Part shown: positions 5,552 through 5,748 of the stretch, piece after piece
How the letters are laid out: each line of letters starts with the position of its first letter
How positions within the stretch are numbered: position 1 is the stretch's first letter
Source of the DNA: Thiohalospira sp046546335
GTDB taxonomy: Bacteria > Pseudomonadota > Gammaproteobacteria > Thiohalospirales > Thiohalospiraceae
Direction: 5' to 3' (one strand)
Assembly (NCBI RefSeq): GCF_046546335.1
Contig: NZ_JBKGYA010000138.1
DNA length: 5,748 nt
Position numbers and translations under genes: made by a program
Notes under the pieces: generated by a model
Told to the model about the DNA's origin: nothing
Seen by the model: the letters and a program-made list of their open reading frames with translations, nothing else
The model's database searches: none

Positions 5552-5576
5552 TAGGAGGTTATCGCGGATCTGTAAA
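5548..5576 (-). promoter_or_regulatory. Candidate sigma-70-type promoter for the small gene
   Basis: On the minus strand TTTACA (5571-5576) matches TTGACA at five of six positions. It is followed, after exactly 17 bases, by TAGGCT (5548-5553), which matches TATAAT at only three of six. Transcription would begin near 5541, leaving a leader of about 40 bases before the ATG, which would hold the CGAG/CTCG stem. The weak -10 keeps confidence low. Confidence 0.35.
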
Positions 5577-5595
5577 GGTGGTCCGCAGGCTCCCG

Positions 5596-5632
5596 ATCCG
5601 CCACCTCGATAAACGGAAGCGGGCGGGCGGAT
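5596..5632 (-). terminator. Possible hairpin after fabA
   Basis: An inverted repeat ATCCGCC / GGCGGAT (arms 5626-5632 and 5596-5602) encloses 23 bases that could pair further (CTTC with GAGG). It begins 9 bases after the fabA stop. There is no T-run on the far side, so it could only act as a factor-dependent terminator or an mRNA 3' stabiliser. Together with the promoter, leader repeats and ribosome binding site it accounts for much of the 139-base gap at 5503-5641; I see nothing else there. Confidence 0.25.
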
Positions 5633-5641
5633 GCCTTGAAT

Positions 5642-5748
5642 TCAGGTACCGTTGAGACCGGCAGCGGCCGGGCTCCTGAACAACCCGACCCGGAGGTCCT
5701 CGGCCTCGTAGATGACATTGCCGTCAACGGAGACCTGTGCGTCCGCCA
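5642..5748 (-). CDS. fabA: 3-hydroxydecanoyl-ACP dehydratase, C-terminal end only
   Basis: The last 34 codons of a gene entering from the right edge, ending in TGA at 5642-5644. The residues ADAQVSVDGNVIYEAEDL and then RVGLF match the C terminus of FabA; E. coli has ADGEVLVDGRLIYTASDL followed by KVGLF. FabA dehydrates 3-hydroxydecanoyl-ACP and isomerises trans-2- to cis-3-decenoyl-ACP, the branch point to unsaturated fatty acids in gammaproteobacteria. The active-site His and Asp lie in the part outside the window. After GLF the tail reads RSPAAAGLNGT, a few residues longer than and unlike the E. coli DTSAF ending; such tails vary. The match is short but specific. Confidence 0.85.
   Translation of the reverse strand, partial: ADAQVSVDGNVIYEAEDLRVGLFRSPAAAGLNGT

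Noticed and set aside
1..5748. Search by eye for a CRISPR array, insertion sequence, phage, toxin-antitoxin or defence module.
   Set aside because: There are no regularly spaced repeats, transposase motifs or recognisable defence domains. Every accepted gene but two (the 98-residue protein and the left-edge membrane protein) belongs to a known housekeeping family.

Overview
This window looks like ordinary chromosomal housekeeping DNA from a GC-rich gammaproteobacterium. The gene order birA-coaX-SPOR protein, a FabA-type dehydratase tail, the two-domain HldE and a tRNA-Thr next to the birA neighbourhood all point to Gammaproteobacteria. The high GC content and a very acidic periplasmic linker would suit a halophile or haloalkaliphile of the Ectothiorhodospiraceae type, but that placement is inference. 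Every gene I accept lies on the minus strand, so transcription runs from right (5748) to left (1).

Layout in the direction of transcription. At the right edge is the C-terminal end of fabA (5642-5748), cut by the window boundary. A 139-base intergenic region follows, with a possible factor-dependent terminator hairpin, a candidate promoter and a structured leader. It precedes a 98-residue protein I do not recognise (5206-5502). Next is a compact run: birA (biotin-protein ligase/biotin repressor), coaX (type III pantothenate kinase) and a membrane-anchored SPOR-domain protein. birA and coaX overlap by one base; coaX and the SPOR gene are 6 bases apart. After 54 bases come gmhA and hldE, overlapping by 4 bases, which make the heptose precursor of the lipopolysaccharide inner core. 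A tRNA-Thr(TGU) follows 30 bases later. After a further 22 bases starts a multi-spanning membrane protein (1-428) that runs off the left edge.

How the genes work together. BirA and CoaX serve cofactors (biotin attachment, coenzyme A) and FabA uses acyl carrier protein, so the right half is loosely about acyl and lipid metabolism. GmhA and HldE supply most of the steps to ADP-heptose; GmhB and HldD are still needed and are not in this window. The SPOR protein probably binds denuded septal peptidoglycan. The tight spacing suggests one or two long operons, with the tRNA possibly released from a longer transcript.

I see no mobile element, CRISPR array, phage gene or defence system. The points worth a second look are modest: the birA start abuts a strong dyad and has no Shine-Dalgarno sequence, one small gene is unrecognised, a mini-ORF may couple the SPOR gene to gmhA, and a heptose pair sits inside an otherwise familiar neighbourhood.
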